Made by a program: the position numbers and the translations under genes | Notes under the pieces: generated by a model | Told to the model about the DNA's origin: nothing | Databases searched by the model: none | The model's input: the letters and a program-made list of their open reading frames with translations, nothing else | Assembly (NCBI RefSeq): GCF_004298145.1 | Contig: NZ_SCRH01000053.1 | Span: 103,367 to 167,366, forward strand | Reading direction: 5' to 3' | Source of the DNA: Mycobacterium sp. | GTDB taxonomy: Bacteria > Actinomycetota > Actinomycetes > Mycobacteriales > Mycobacteriaceae | DNA: 64,000 bases | Shown: positions 27,038-35,388 of the stretch, in pieces | Numbering within the stretch: position 1 is the stretch's first letter | How the letters are laid out: every line of letters starts with the position of its first letter

Positions 27038-28296
27038 ACTCCCACCGGGTCCTGTTCGCGGCGATAGGCTTCGACCCAGTCCACAACGACCTTGTGCAGA
27101 TGGCGCACCAGGATCTCCTGGTCGCCCAGGGGAAAGTCGTCGACGATCCCGTATTCCAGTGCCGCCTGTGTTCCGCCGAGCATCCCGGCGTCTTGCAGCG
27201 CAAACTCTTTCAGCACCACCGAGGCGACTTCGTGTTCGATGCGCTCCCGCACGGTGCGCGCCGGGTGGAAGTAGGTGTAGGCCTCGAATCGGTGCGTGTT
27301 GTGCGAGGTGGGCCAGTACCGGTACAGCAGATACCACCCGCCGTAGATCAGAATCTCGATGTTCGGGAAGATCTGGAAATTGCTGATACCCCAGGGCTCG
27401 ATCCCTCCCGGGTTGAGCCCGGCCGGCAACTCGCCGATGTCGGGGGTCCGCCAGGGTCCCACGAGCCCGCTGCGGGTGGCCCGCTCGATCGGATACATGT
27501 ATTCCGGTGGCAGCAGCCAGCGGCGGCGCCCGGCGGTCGAGACCAACCGGTGCGGGCCGTCGAGTTGGAAGTGCCCACACGTGAATCCGGCGTTGGGGTC
27601 GCGGACCTCCGAGGGCACTTGTTGTGAGTGCAGTGAGGGTACGTGGTAGTACTCCTGGAAGGCGTCGGCGAAGATCTTCCAGTTGCTGTTGTTGTGGGCC
27701 ACCCAGTCGTAGCGTTCGGTCAGCTTCGCGAACGGATAGTCGTCGAGTCCGGTGATCATCGGACCGAGGAACTCGCGCAGGGTCTGGCGCGGTTCGGCGT
27801 CGAAGTTGATGAAAATGAAGCCGTTCCACACGTCGCAGTGCACCGGACGCAACCCGTATTCGGCCCGATCGAGGTCGAAGAACTCCGATTCCTGCTGAAC
27901 GAATGTCAAGGCACCCTGCAGGTCGTAGCGCCAACCGTGGTACTTGCAGGTGAACTGCCGGCACGTCCCGCGGGTCTCACCACCGGGAAAGTCGTTCCAC
28001 ACCAACTTGTTCCCGCGATGTCGGCACACGTTGTAGAAGGCACGGATCTGCTCGTCTTTGCCTTTGACCACGATCACCGAAGCGCCGACGACTTCGATCT
28101 CCTTGGTCAGATAGCTGCCGACTCTAGGCAGCTCCTCCACCCGGGCGACGTTGAGCCAGGCCCGTTTGAAGATCGCCTCACGCTCGAGTTGGTAGAACTC
28201 CCGAGACGTCGAATCTCTGAAAGAGACTGGACCGGTTCCCAATTCGGGGTAGTGCTCGGTCCAGGAGCCCTCCGGGGGCCGGCCTGTTCGCGTCAT
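27034..28296 (-). CDS. Rieske non-haem iron oxygenase, alpha-subunit type (copy 1)
   Basis: This is a protein of 420 residues. The Rieske 2Fe-2S site is CRHRGNKLVW...CKYHGWRYDL (about residues 88-125). The mononuclear iron site is seen in WKIFADAFQEYYHVPSLH, with a further acidic ligand near the C-terminus. The fold acts as an oxygenase taking electrons from a reductase; the FNR/ferredoxin protein encoded at 29086-30165 in the same operon is the obvious donor. The ATG at 28296 lies 13 bases after the SDR stop. It is a close paralogue of the protein at 32311-33582. The substrate is unknown. Confidence 0.93.
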   Translation of the reverse strand: MTRTGRPPEGSWTEHYPELGTGPVSFRDSTSREFYQLEREAIFKRAWLNVARVEELPRVGSYLTKEIEVVGASVIVVKGKDEQIRAFYNVCRHRGNKLVWNDFPGGETRGTCRQFTCKYHGWRYDLQGALTFVQQESEFFDLDRAEYGLRPVHCDVWNGFIFINFDAEPRQTLREFLGPMITGLDDYPFAKLTERYDWVAHNNSNWKIFADAFQEYYHVPSLHSQQVPSEVRDPNAGFTCGHFQLDGPHRLVSTAGRRRWLLPPEYMYPIERATRSGLVGPWRTPDIGELPAGLNPGGIEPWGISNFQIFPNIEILIYGGWYLLYRYWPTSHNTHRFEAYTYFHPARTVRERIEHEVASVVLKEFALQDAGMLGGTQAALEYGIVDDFPLGDQEILVRHLHKVVVDWVEAYRREQDPVGV

Positions 28297-28309
28297 CGCA
28301 TCCTCACTT

Positions 28310-29053
28310 TCACATCACCGCTCCGCCGTTGACACCCAAGACCTGACCGGTGATGTACCGGGCTTCTTCCGAACATAAAAACCCCACCGCTGCAGCGATA
28401 TCGGCCCCGGTACCCAGGTAGCCCAACGGGATATTGCTGGCGATCTGCTCGTTGGAGGGCAGGTAGCCCGCCGCCTGGCCCTGATGCTGCATGGGGGTCT
28501 CGATGCCCGAGGGCGGAATGTTGTTGACCGTGATTGCGTGCGGCGCGTATTCGCGGGCCAGCGACTTGGTCAGCGTGATCACCGCGCCTTTCGACGCCGC
28601 ATAGTGGGCGGCGAACGGAGATCCACGCTGGGCGCTCGACGACGAGATCATCACGATCCGGCCCCAGTTCGCCTCCACCATGTCCGGCAGCGCGACCTGG
28701 CAGCAATGAAAGGTACCCGTGAGATTGACGTCGATGATCCGCGACCAGGATTCGGCGGTGATATCCAAAAAGGCCGAAAAGTCGAACATGCCGGCGCTGG
28801 TCACCAGCACCGTCACCGGGCCCAGCTCGCCGCGCACCTTCGCGAAGGCCTGTTCGACGGCGGGCCGATCGGTGACGTCGGCGCCCACCGCGAGCGCGGT
28901 CACACCCTTGGCGCGCAGGTCGTCGGTGACGCGTTGCGCCGCATGCTCGTTGGCATCGAGGACCGCTACTTTCAGACCGCGGCGGCCCAATTCATGGCAC
29001 GTCGCTTCGCCCATGCCCGAAGCGCCGCCGGTCACCACTGCCACCCTGGTCAT
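28310..29053 (-). CDS. Short-chain dehydrogenase/reductase
   Basis: This is a protein of 247 residues with VVTGGASGMGEATC (cofactor), VTSAGMFDFSAF, the Ser-rich MISSSSAQRG and the active site YAASKGAVITL. The ATG at 29053 has GGAG nine bases upstream; the longer open frame is not used. It sits between the reductase and the first Rieske oxygenase and may dehydrogenate a diol or alcohol made by the oxygenase. Confidence 0.9.
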   Translation of the reverse strand: MTRVAVVTGGASGMGEATCHELGRRGLKVAVLDANEHAAQRVTDDLRAKGVTALAVGADVTDRPAVEQAFAKVRGELGPVTVLVTSAGMFDFSAFLDITAESWSRIIDVNLTGTFHCCQVALPDMVEANWGRIVMISSSSAQRGSPFAAHYAASKGAVITLTKSLAREYAPHAITVNNIPPSGIETPMQHQGQAAGYLPSNEQIASNIPLGYLGTGADIAAAVGFLCSEEARYITGQVLGVNGGAVM

Positions 29054-29085
29054 CGAATCCGCTCCACCGTGGACCGCCTTATCGC

Positions 29086-30165
29086 TCACTCGTAGACCAC
29101 CCGCAGCGTGGGGGTGGTGGGCAGGGCCTGACACGTCAGCACCCAGCCGTCCTCGACCTCGTCCGGATCGAGCGCGTCGTTGTTGATCATCCGGGCGCCA
29201 CCCTCGGTCAGGCGGGCCATACACGTTCCGCAGGAACCGATTTCACACGAGGACGGCGCCCGCAGGCCCGCCATACGGGCCGTCTGCAGCAAGGTATTGC
29301 CCGCATAGTACGGCGCCGTGGTCGTCGATCCGTCCAACACGATGGTCACCTCATCGGTGACCACGTCGGTATCGGGCGGCGCCACCGCGGCTACGTCGTT
29401 CACGTCGAAGTGCTCAATATGCAGGCGGCCGGTCGGCACGCCCGCCGCGCACAGGGCGGTCCGCACGGTGTCCATGAACTCGTTCGGACCGCAGATGTAA
29501 AAGTCGGCGTCATCGACGTTGTGGACGAACGCGGCGATGTCCGCCGGGGTGGCGAAGCCGTTTTGGTCGTCGAGATGGTGGTGCCGGACGAAGCGGTCAG
29601 TGTGTCGCCTTTCCAGCGACTCCAGCGCCCCGTCGAAAATCACCGCCTCGCGGTTTCGGTTGGCGTAGAACAGTCGTGCGCTGCGCGTGCCAGACGCTAG
29701 CGCGGTACACAACAGCGAAAACACCGGTGTGATGCCGCTTCCGCCGGCGAACGCGACCAGATGCCGATCGCTGTCGTTCAAGACGAAGCGGCCCTGCGGC
29801 GGCAAGGCGTACAGCTGGTCGCCGGGTGCGGCGGTGTCGTTGAGCCAGTTCGACACCAGGCCGTTGCGGTCGCGTTTGACCGTGATGCGCAGATCTTCGT
29901 CCACCGCGGGTGAAGACGACATCGAGTAGCAGCGCCGGTACTCGCGTCCGTCGACGCAGACCAGCAGCGTCAGGAATTGCCCGGCTTGGTAGCCGAACTG
30001 TCCCGCGCTGCTCTGCGGGACATCGAGAACGATCGACACGGCGTCGCGGGTCTCGGGTACCACGCGCTGGATCCGAAGCGGCACAAAGCCATCCGGTAGA
30101 TCAGCCATGTCGACAGCGCCCGCTGCATCGCCGGTCACCGGCACCGGACCGACATTCGTTGCCAT
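29086..30165 (-). CDS. Oxygenase reductase: FAD/NAD(P)H-binding with C-terminal plant-type 2Fe-2S ferredoxin domain (KshB-like)
   Basis: This is a protein of about 359 residues. The FAD segment is RRCYSMSSSP, the NAD(P) segment FAGGSGITPVFS and the C-terminal CGPNEFMD. It ends with a ferredoxin domain with cysteines in SSCEIGSCGTCMARL and a last Cys in VLTCQALP. The layout is that of phenylacetyl-CoA/3-ketosteroid 9-alpha-hydroxylase reductases. It is the first gene of the operon that includes Rieske oxygenase copy 1 and can plausibly serve both oxygenases. The start at 30165 is preferred for its upstream GGTGA; ATG 30180 is also possible. Confidence 0.92.
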   Translation of the reverse strand: MATNVGPVPVTGDAAGAVDMADLPDGFVPLRIQRVVPETRDAVSIVLDVPQSSAGQFGYQAGQFLTLLVCVDGREYRRCYSMSSSPAVDEDLRITVKRDRNGLVSNWLNDTAAPGDQLYALPPQGRFVLNDSDRHLVAFAGGSGITPVFSLLCTALASGTRSARLFYANRNREAVIFDGALESLERRHTDRFVRHHHLDDQNGFATPADIAAFVHNVDDADFYICGPNEFMDTVRTALCAAGVPTGRLHIEHFDVNDVAAVAPPDTDVVTDEVTIVLDGSTTTAPYYAGNTLLQTARMAGLRAPSSCEIGSCGTCMARLTEGGARMINNDALDPDEVEDGWVLTCQALPTTPTLRVVYE

Positions 30166-30191
30166 GCGGTTTTCACCCATCCCCGCCAGAG

Positions 30192-30220
30192 TATCAACTA
30201 CTTGCGATTGGTCTCAAGTA
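30192..30220. promoter_or_regulatory. Candidate operator upstream of the reductase operon
   Basis: TACTTG and CAAGTA form a perfect inverted repeat with a 10-base spacer (30199-30220). The flanking TATCAACTACTTGC (30192-30205) is the exact reverse complement of GCAAGTAGTTGATA at 33733-33746, in front of the other divergent promoter pair. The motif has the same orientation relative to the reductase as the other copy has to the aldehyde dehydrogenase. The MarR protein encoded next to it is the natural candidate to bind. Confidence 0.6.
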
Positions 30221-30261
30221 CTAGACACAGCCCGTGGCACGGTGTCACGCCGAAGGCGGTG

Positions 30262-30714
30262 TCAGCCGTCGATGTGATCGGCGAACAGTTCATGGCCGGT
30301 GCCCTTTTCGACCACGCGGCCCAGCAATTCGCGCAGCGTCTGTTGCTCGTGGTCGGTCAGCACACCGAACACTTCCTGGTGTGCGGCGATCGCGTCATTG
30401 ACGACCGTCTCGGCGACCTTGCGGCCTTCGCCGGTCAGGTAGGCCCGCAGGATCCGGGCGTGCCGGGGGTCTTGTTTTCTTTCCACGAGGCCGCGGCGTT
30501 CCAGGGCGGTGAGCGCGAGCTGAACGCCTTGCGGGCTGATCAGCAGGCGCCGGGCCAATTCGGCACCGGACAGGCCGGGTTCGTTGGTCAATTGGCGCAG
30601 CACACCGATCTGGGCGGTGCTCACACCGTGTTGCCGCATCGCCTCGTTAATGGTGGTCAGCGAGTAGTAGAAGGCCTGCTTGAGCAGCCACAGGATGTTA
30701 TCGGTGAGTTCCAT
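30262..30714 (-). CDS. MarR-family transcriptional regulator
   Basis: This is a protein of 150 residues with a winged helix: LRQLTNEPGLSGAELARRLL, SPQGVQLALTALERRGLVER and the wing Arg/Asp stretch KQDPRHARILRAYLT. It ends the operon that starts with Rieske oxygenase copy 2, 11 bases after the amidohydrolase. MarR proteins usually repress divergent or own operons until an aromatic ligand binds. The shared motif at 30192 and 33733 is its likely target. Confidence 0.9.
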   Translation of the reverse strand: MELTDNILWLLKQAFYYSLTTINEAMRQHGVSTAQIGVLRQLTNEPGLSGAELARRLLISPQGVQLALTALERRGLVERKQDPRHARILRAYLTGEGRKVAETVVNDAIAAHQEVFGVLTDHEQQTLRELLGRVVEKGTGHELFADHIDG

Positions 30715-30725
30715 GACTGCCTCCG

Positions 30726-31979
30726 TCAGGCCGCGGGGGTCTTGTAGATCTGTCCATTCTTCATGACGAAGCGGACGTCGAGGGTCGCAGCGATGTCGTC
30801 GAAGGGATCTCCCGGCACGGCGATGATGTCCGCAAGGTAGCCCGGCGCCAGCCTGCCCAACTCGTCGTCGGCGTCGATCAGCTCGGCGGCCACCACCGTG
30901 GCCGCCCGGATTGCCTGTGCGGGAGTCATGCCCCGCTCCACCAGCGCGCCCAGTTCTTTGGCGTTCTGGCCATGCGGGATGGCCGGCGCGTCGGTACCGC
31001 ACGCGATCCGGACGCCTGCGTTAATCGCCTTGGGCAGCATGGCTTTTGCGCGTGGGAACACCTCGAGCGCCTTCTTGCGCAGCTCCGGTGCGATGCGGTC
31101 GATGGCCATGGCGTCGGTCAAATACGTCGTCGAGACCAGGAAGGTGCCGTGGTCGACCATCATCTGAATTGTCTCGTCGCTGGCCAAAAAGCCGTGTTCG
31201 ATACAGTCGATCCCGGCGCGAATGCAGGCTTGTATCGCGGTGTCGCCGACGGCGTGTGCGGCCACCCGGACTCCGGCCCGGTGGGCTTCGTCCGCGATCG
31301 CGGCGAACTCGGCATCGGAGTACTGCTGCGCACCGGGTGCGGTGCTGTGCGACATCACCCCGCCGGAGGCGGACACCTTGATCAGCTTGGCGCCGTGCCG
31401 GATCTGGTAACGCACGCAGGCGATCACGTCGGGCACACCGTTGGCGATGCCTTCGGCCACCGACAGCGGCATGACGCCGGGAGCCAAGCGCTGGAATACC
31501 GTCGGGTCCAGATGACCGCCGTACGGGGTGACGGCATGGCCGGCGGGATAGATGCGGGGTCCGATGTGCCAACCCTGGTCGATGGCGCGCTGCAGCGCTA
31601 CGTCGAGCAGATATCCCCCGGTCTTGACCATCAGCCCGAGGTTGCGCACCGTGGTGAACCCCGCTTCCAGGGTGGTCCGCGCGTTGACCGCGCCGCGCAG
31701 CGTGCGGTAGGCCGGGTCGTCCTGCACGCCATGCATGGGCGACGGCAAACCCTCCGGACCGCCGGGCCCGCCGATGAGCAGGTTGAGTTCCATGTCCATC
31801 AAACCCGGCAGCAGCGTGACGTCGCCGAGGTCGACGATGGTGGCCGAATCCGGTAGTGGCTCTTTGGGATTGACCGCGGTGATGCGCTCGCCGTCGACCA
31901 CCACCACGGCCGGCGCGTGGATCTGGCCGGTCACGGCGTCGGCCCATCGCGCCGCCCGCAGGACGGTTACATCGGTCAC
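30726..31979 (-). CDS. Amidohydrolase-superfamily protein lacking the N-terminal HxH
   Basis: This is a protein of 417 residues related to imidazolonepropionase/prolidase-like amidohydrolases: TLLPGLMDMELNLL, GAKLIKVSASGGVMSH (Lys), VRVAAHAVGD (His), CIEHGF (His) and GTDAPAIPHG (Asp), with a C-terminal LGRLAPGYLADIIAVPGDP. Where the family has PGLIDxHxH, this protein has GLMDMELN, so the first two metal ligands are absent. The GTG at 31979 overlaps the stop of the 112-residue partner gene (GTGA). It may use an altered metal site or a single metal. The substrate is unknown. Confidence 0.85.
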   Translation of the reverse strand: MTDVTVLRAARWADAVTGQIHAPAVVVVDGERITAVNPKEPLPDSATIVDLGDVTLLPGLMDMELNLLIGGPGGPEGLPSPMHGVQDDPAYRTLRGAVNARTTLEAGFTTVRNLGLMVKTGGYLLDVALQRAIDQGWHIGPRIYPAGHAVTPYGGHLDPTVFQRLAPGVMPLSVAEGIANGVPDVIACVRYQIRHGAKLIKVSASGGVMSHSTAPGAQQYSDAEFAAIADEAHRAGVRVAAHAVGDTAIQACIRAGIDCIEHGFLASDETIQMMVDHGTFLVSTTYLTDAMAIDRIAPELRKKALEVFPRAKAMLPKAINAGVRIACGTDAPAIPHGQNAKELGALVERGMTPAQAIRAATVVAAELIDADDELGRLAPGYLADIIAVPGDPFDDIAATLDVRFVMKNGQIYKTPAA

Positions 31980-32314
31980 GGAACCGGCTCGGATACGCAG
32001 TCCAGGGTGGAAGCACCCGAATCCGGGACGCGGGGCTGCTTCCAGCATTCCACCGGGAACGACACCATGATCATCGAATAGAGCAGGTGCATCAGGTTCG
32101 CGACGTCGTCGGGTAACTCGTCGAGAGAGAACTTGTCGCAGAACGACAGCGCTTCCTCGGCCCGCGGGGTGATCGCGTCGTAGAAGGCCTTCATCTCGAC
32201 CATGGAACTGGCCAGCCTCTTGGCATACCGTTCGGGTTCGCTGGGCAGGCACCAATCGGTGAACGGTTCGAGGTCGGCGAACTCGGCGGGCAGCATCGTG
32301 GGCATCGTGTTCAC
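31976..32314 (-). CDS. Uncharacterised 112-residue partner of Rieske oxygenase (copy 2)
   Basis: This paralogue of the protein at 26699-27037 has the same length and pattern: FYDAITPRAEEALSFCDKFSLDELPDDVANLMHLLYSMIMVSFPVE. The GTG at 32314 overlaps the oxygenase stop and its own stop overlaps the amidohydrolase start, so three genes are translationally coupled. No known domain is recognised. Strict one-to-one pairing with a Rieske alpha-type gene suggests a dedicated partner. Confidence 0.82.
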   Translation of the reverse strand: MNTMPTMLPAEFADLEPFTDWCLPSEPERYAKRLASSMVEMKAFYDAITPRAEEALSFCDKFSLDELPDDVANLMHLLYSMIMVSFPVECWKQPRVPDSGASTLDCVSEPVP

Positions 32315-33582
32315 ACTCCCGCCGTGGACGTCCGGCGATAATCATCGATCCAGGCGGCGGTCTCCTTATGCAGATGCCGGATCAAGATCTCCTGGTCGCA
32401 GAGCAAGAATCCGTCGATCACCTGGGATTCGATCATGCTCTGGGTCGCCTCCAGCGTGTTGGCGTCCTGCAGCCCGTATTCCTTGAACGACACCGCCGCC
32501 AGTTCCTGCGCCACCCGCTCGCGGGGGGAGCGCGGCGCCGGGAAGTACAGCGTGCCCTCGAAGATGTGACTGTTGTACGACGTCGGCCAGTAGTGGTAGG
32601 TCAGATACCAGCCCTGACCCCAGAACAGGATGACGAAGTTGGGGAACAGCTGGAACGAATCCAGGCCCCACGGGTCACATTTCGCGGGGTTGAGCCCGTC
32701 GGGCATCGGCCCGAGATCGGGCTTGTCCCACGGGCCGAACAGGCCGCTCTGACAGATGTCCTCCATGGGTTTGCGCATCTCGGCCGCCATCTCCCAGGCC
32801 CGCACCCCCGAGGTGCTCACGAGCCGGTGCGGCCCGTCCAACCGGTAGTGCGGGGCTTCAAAACCCGCCTCGGCGGCCGCCTTCGAGTACGCGGTCGGCG
32901 ACTGGTTCGCGTGTAACACCGGCGCGTGGTAGAACTCCTGGAACGCGTCCATGTAGAGCTTCCAATTCGCCTTGACTTCCGAGCGATAGGACCAGCGAGA
33001 CGTCATCTTGTCGAAGGGATAACCTTCCAGCCCGGTGATCATGGGCCCCAGGAACTCTCGCAACGGCTGTTCGGGCGTCTTGGCGAAGTTGACGAAAATG
33101 AAGCCTTCCCAGACGTCGCAGTGCACCGACACGAGCCCGTAGCGACTCTTGTCGAGGTTGAAGAACTCCTCCTCTTGCTGCACGAAGGTGAGGTTGCCGT
33201 CCAGGTCGTAGCGCCAGCCGTGGTACTTGCACGTGAACTGCCGACACACTCCCCGCGTTTCTTCCTCCGGCATGTCGTTCCACACCAACTTGTTGCCCCG
33301 ATGACGGCACACGTTGTGATAGGCCTTGATATCGCCAGATCCCGTGCGGACCAAAATGATTGAGGTCTTGACGACCTTCAGCTCCCGGGTGAGGTAGCTT
33401 CCCTTGCGCGGAAGCTGTTCAACGCGACCGACATTGAGCCAGGCCCGTTTGAAGATGGCGTCACGTTCCAATTCATGGATCTCGGGACTGATGGAGTCCT
33501 CGTACGACACCGGTTCGGTGCCCAATTCTGGGTAGTGCTCGGTCCAGCTACCCTCCGGCGGTTTGGGGAATCGAGCCATCAT
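32311..33582 (-). CDS. Rieske non-haem iron oxygenase, alpha-subunit type (copy 2)
   Basis: This is a protein of 423 residues, clearly paralogous to copy 1: both share PPEGSWTEHYPELGT near the N-terminus, CRHRGNKLVWND, CKYHGWRYDL and FLGPMITGL. Iron-ligand text is WKLYMDAFQEFYHAPVLH. AAGGAG lies two bases before an ATG-ATG start. It is divergent from the aldehyde dehydrogenase at 33766 and is the first gene of oxygenase - 112-aa protein - amidohydrolase - MarR. No separate reductase is in this operon, so the one at 29086-30165 probably serves it. Confidence 0.93.
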   Translation of the reverse strand: MMARFPKPPEGSWTEHYPELGTEPVSYEDSISPEIHELERDAIFKRAWLNVGRVEQLPRKGSYLTRELKVVKTSIILVRTGSGDIKAYHNVCRHRGNKLVWNDMPEEETRGVCRQFTCKYHGWRYDLDGNLTFVQQEEEFFNLDKSRYGLVSVHCDVWEGFIFVNFAKTPEQPLREFLGPMITGLEGYPFDKMTSRWSYRSEVKANWKLYMDAFQEFYHAPVLHANQSPTAYSKAAAEAGFEAPHYRLDGPHRLVSTSGVRAWEMAAEMRKPMEDICQSGLFGPWDKPDLGPMPDGLNPAKCDPWGLDSFQLFPNFVILFWGQGWYLTYHYWPTSYNSHIFEGTLYFPAPRSPRERVAQELAAVSFKEYGLQDANTLEATQSMIESQVIDGFLLCDQEILIRHLHKETAAWIDDYRRTSTAGV

Positions 33583-33725
33583 CGCTCCTTAAGCAGTCCA
33601 ACGTCGGGAAAATCCCTGGGCGCCCAGCCACTCACTACGGCGTTGCCCGCGCGAAACAACCACCTGCGCACCGGTTTCACCGATCCCTGAGAGCTCCGTC
33701 ACGGCCGACGGTATATCCTCGAACC

Positions 33726-33746
33726 ATCAATAGCAAGTAGTTGATA
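33726..33746. promoter_or_regulatory. Candidate operator between Rieske oxygenase 2 and the aldehyde dehydrogenase
   Basis: ATCAA and TTGAT form a perfect inverted repeat with a 10-base spacer (33726-33745). The 14 bases GCAAGTAGTTGATA (33733-33746) recur in reverse complement at 30192-30205. It lies about 20 bases before the aldehyde dehydrogenase ATG and could control both divergent transcripts. Confidence 0.6.
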
Positions 33747-33765
33747 TTGGTCGCAGGAGGCGCGG

Positions 33766-35211
33766 ATGGACCACAACCCCGCAGCACAAACCACCGGGAG
33801 CGACGGGGCACGGCCACAGGCCGGCGTCATGCAGGTCATCTCGCCGCATACGGAGGAACCCATCGCCGAGGTCAACGCGGCCGGGCCCGACGACGTCGAC
33901 TCGGCTGTGGCCGCGGCGCGTGCAGCCTTCGAACCCTGGGGCCGCAGCGAGCCGGCACAACGGATCGCCACGATCCTGCGCCTGGCCGACATCTACGACC
34001 GACGTCGCGCCGAGATGGCCACCACCATCACGGCCGAGATCGGCGCCCCGATCAGCTTCGCCCAGCGCGCCCAAGTCGGCCTGCCGGCATTCATGATGCG
34101 CGCGTTCTGCGACCTGGCTGAAAGACATCCGTGGCAGGAGACGAGGCCCGGCTTCTTCGGGAGCGACGTGCACGTCCGCAGGGAGCCCGTCGGCGTCGTC
34201 GCGGCGATCGTGCCCTGGAACATGCCCCAGTTCCTGATCGTCACCAAACTCGTGCCCGCGCTGTTGGCCGGCTGCACCGTCGTACTCAAGCCCGCACCCG
34301 AAAGCCCTTTGGACGCACTGCTTTTAGCCGAGATGATCGCCGAGGCCGGCCTGCCACCCGGCGCGGTCAGCATCCTCCCGGGCGACGGCACGCTCGGCGC
34401 CTACCTCGTCGCCCACCGTGGCGTGGACAAAGTGTCGTTCACCGGGTCCACCACCGCGGGGCGCGCCGTGGCCGCATCCTGCGCGCCCAACCTCACCAAA
34501 GTCAGCCTCGAACTCGGGGGGAAATCCGCGGCCCTGGTGCTCGACGACGCATCGCCGGACAAGGTGGCCGCCGGGGTGCGATCCGCGAGCCTGTCCAACA
34601 GCGGCCAGATCTGCAACGCGCTCACCCGCGTTCTGGTGCCCCAAGCGCGCCACGACGAATACGTGGACGCGCTCGCGGCGGAAATGAGCGGCCTTCGCGT
34701 CGGCGATCCCAACGACCCCGACACCCAGCTCGGCCCGCTGGTGTCCCGGCGCCAGCAGCAACGCGTTCGCGACTACATCCAGATCGGGCAAGACGAGGGG
34801 GCGCGCGTCATCGTCGGCGGCACCGACATGCCCGACGGACTCGACCGGGGCTGGTATGTCCGGCCCACCCTGTTCGCGTCGGCCAACAACACCATGCGCA
34901 TCGCCCGGGAAGAGATCTTCGGGCCCGTCATCACCGTCATCCCCTACCGCGATGACGAGGAGGCGCTGGCGATCGCCAACGATTCCGATTACGGCCTGGC
35001 CGGATCGGTGTGGAGCAACGACGCCGACCGCGCGCTGGCAGTCGCCACCCACATCCACACCGGCACCGTCGGCGTCAACCAGGGCTACACGATGGATCCC
35101 TTCGCGCCCTTCGGCGGCGTCAAAGCCAGCGGCTACGGCCGCGAGCTCGGGCCCGAAGGGCTCGACAGCTACCTGGACACGAAATCGATCGCGATCGCGC
35201 CGAAATCCTAA
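33766..35211 (+). CDS. Aldehyde dehydrogenase
   Basis: This is a protein of 481 residues: VAAIVPWNMPQFLIVTKLVP (cofactor pocket), KVSLELGGKSAALV (Glu), SNSGQICNALTR (catalytic Cys), REEIFGPVITVIPY and FAPFGGVKASGYGRELG. AGGAGG precedes the ATG at 33766. It diverges from Rieske oxygenase copy 2 over a region with the shared operator motif, so it is likely part of the same regulon and oxidises an aldehyde intermediate. Confidence 0.92.
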   Translation: MDHNPAAQTTGSDGARPQAGVMQVISPHTEEPIAEVNAAGPDDVDSAVAAARAAFEPWGRSEPAQRIATILRLADIYDRRRAEMATTITAEIGAPISFAQRAQVGLPAFMMRAFCDLAERHPWQETRPGFFGSDVHVRREPVGVVAAIVPWNMPQFLIVTKLVPALLAGCTVVLKPAPESPLDALLLAEMIAEAGLPPGAVSILPGDGTLGAYLVAHRGVDKVSFTGSTTAGRAVAASCAPNLTKVSLELGGKSAALVLDDASPDKVAAGVRSASLSNSGQICNALTRVLVPQARHDEYVDALAAEMSGLRVGDPNDPDTQLGPLVSRRQQQRVRDYIQIGQDEGARVIVGGTDMPDGLDRGWYVRPTLFASANNTMRIAREEIFGPVITVIPYRDDEEALAIANDSDYGLAGSVWSNDADRALAVATHIHTGTVGVNQGYTMDPFAPFGGVKASGYGRELGPEGLDSYLDTKSIAIAPKS

Positions 35212-35247
35212 ATCCCTTGCCGCTCTTAACATTCAGTGGTTGTGATG

Positions 35248-35309
35248 GTGGCTCCCGGCTGCCATGCTGTAGGGTTGCCGGTAGTTCCCCGGGTTTCTGT
35301 AGAAGCCAC
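35248..35309. other. Potential stem-loop / structured intergenic segment
   Basis: GTGGCT (35248-35253) pairs perfectly with AGCCAC (35304-35309) around a G/C-rich interior with further pairing potential. It lies between convergent genes, so a bidirectional terminator is the simplest reading. No known RNA family could be matched by eye. Confidence 0.3.
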
Positions 35310-35388
35310 TTGGGGATCTAGAGGCCGGGCTGCTACAGCGGCGCCGGCCTTGTCCATACCCAGCGGTTGACCCGGGCCTGGGCCGTTG

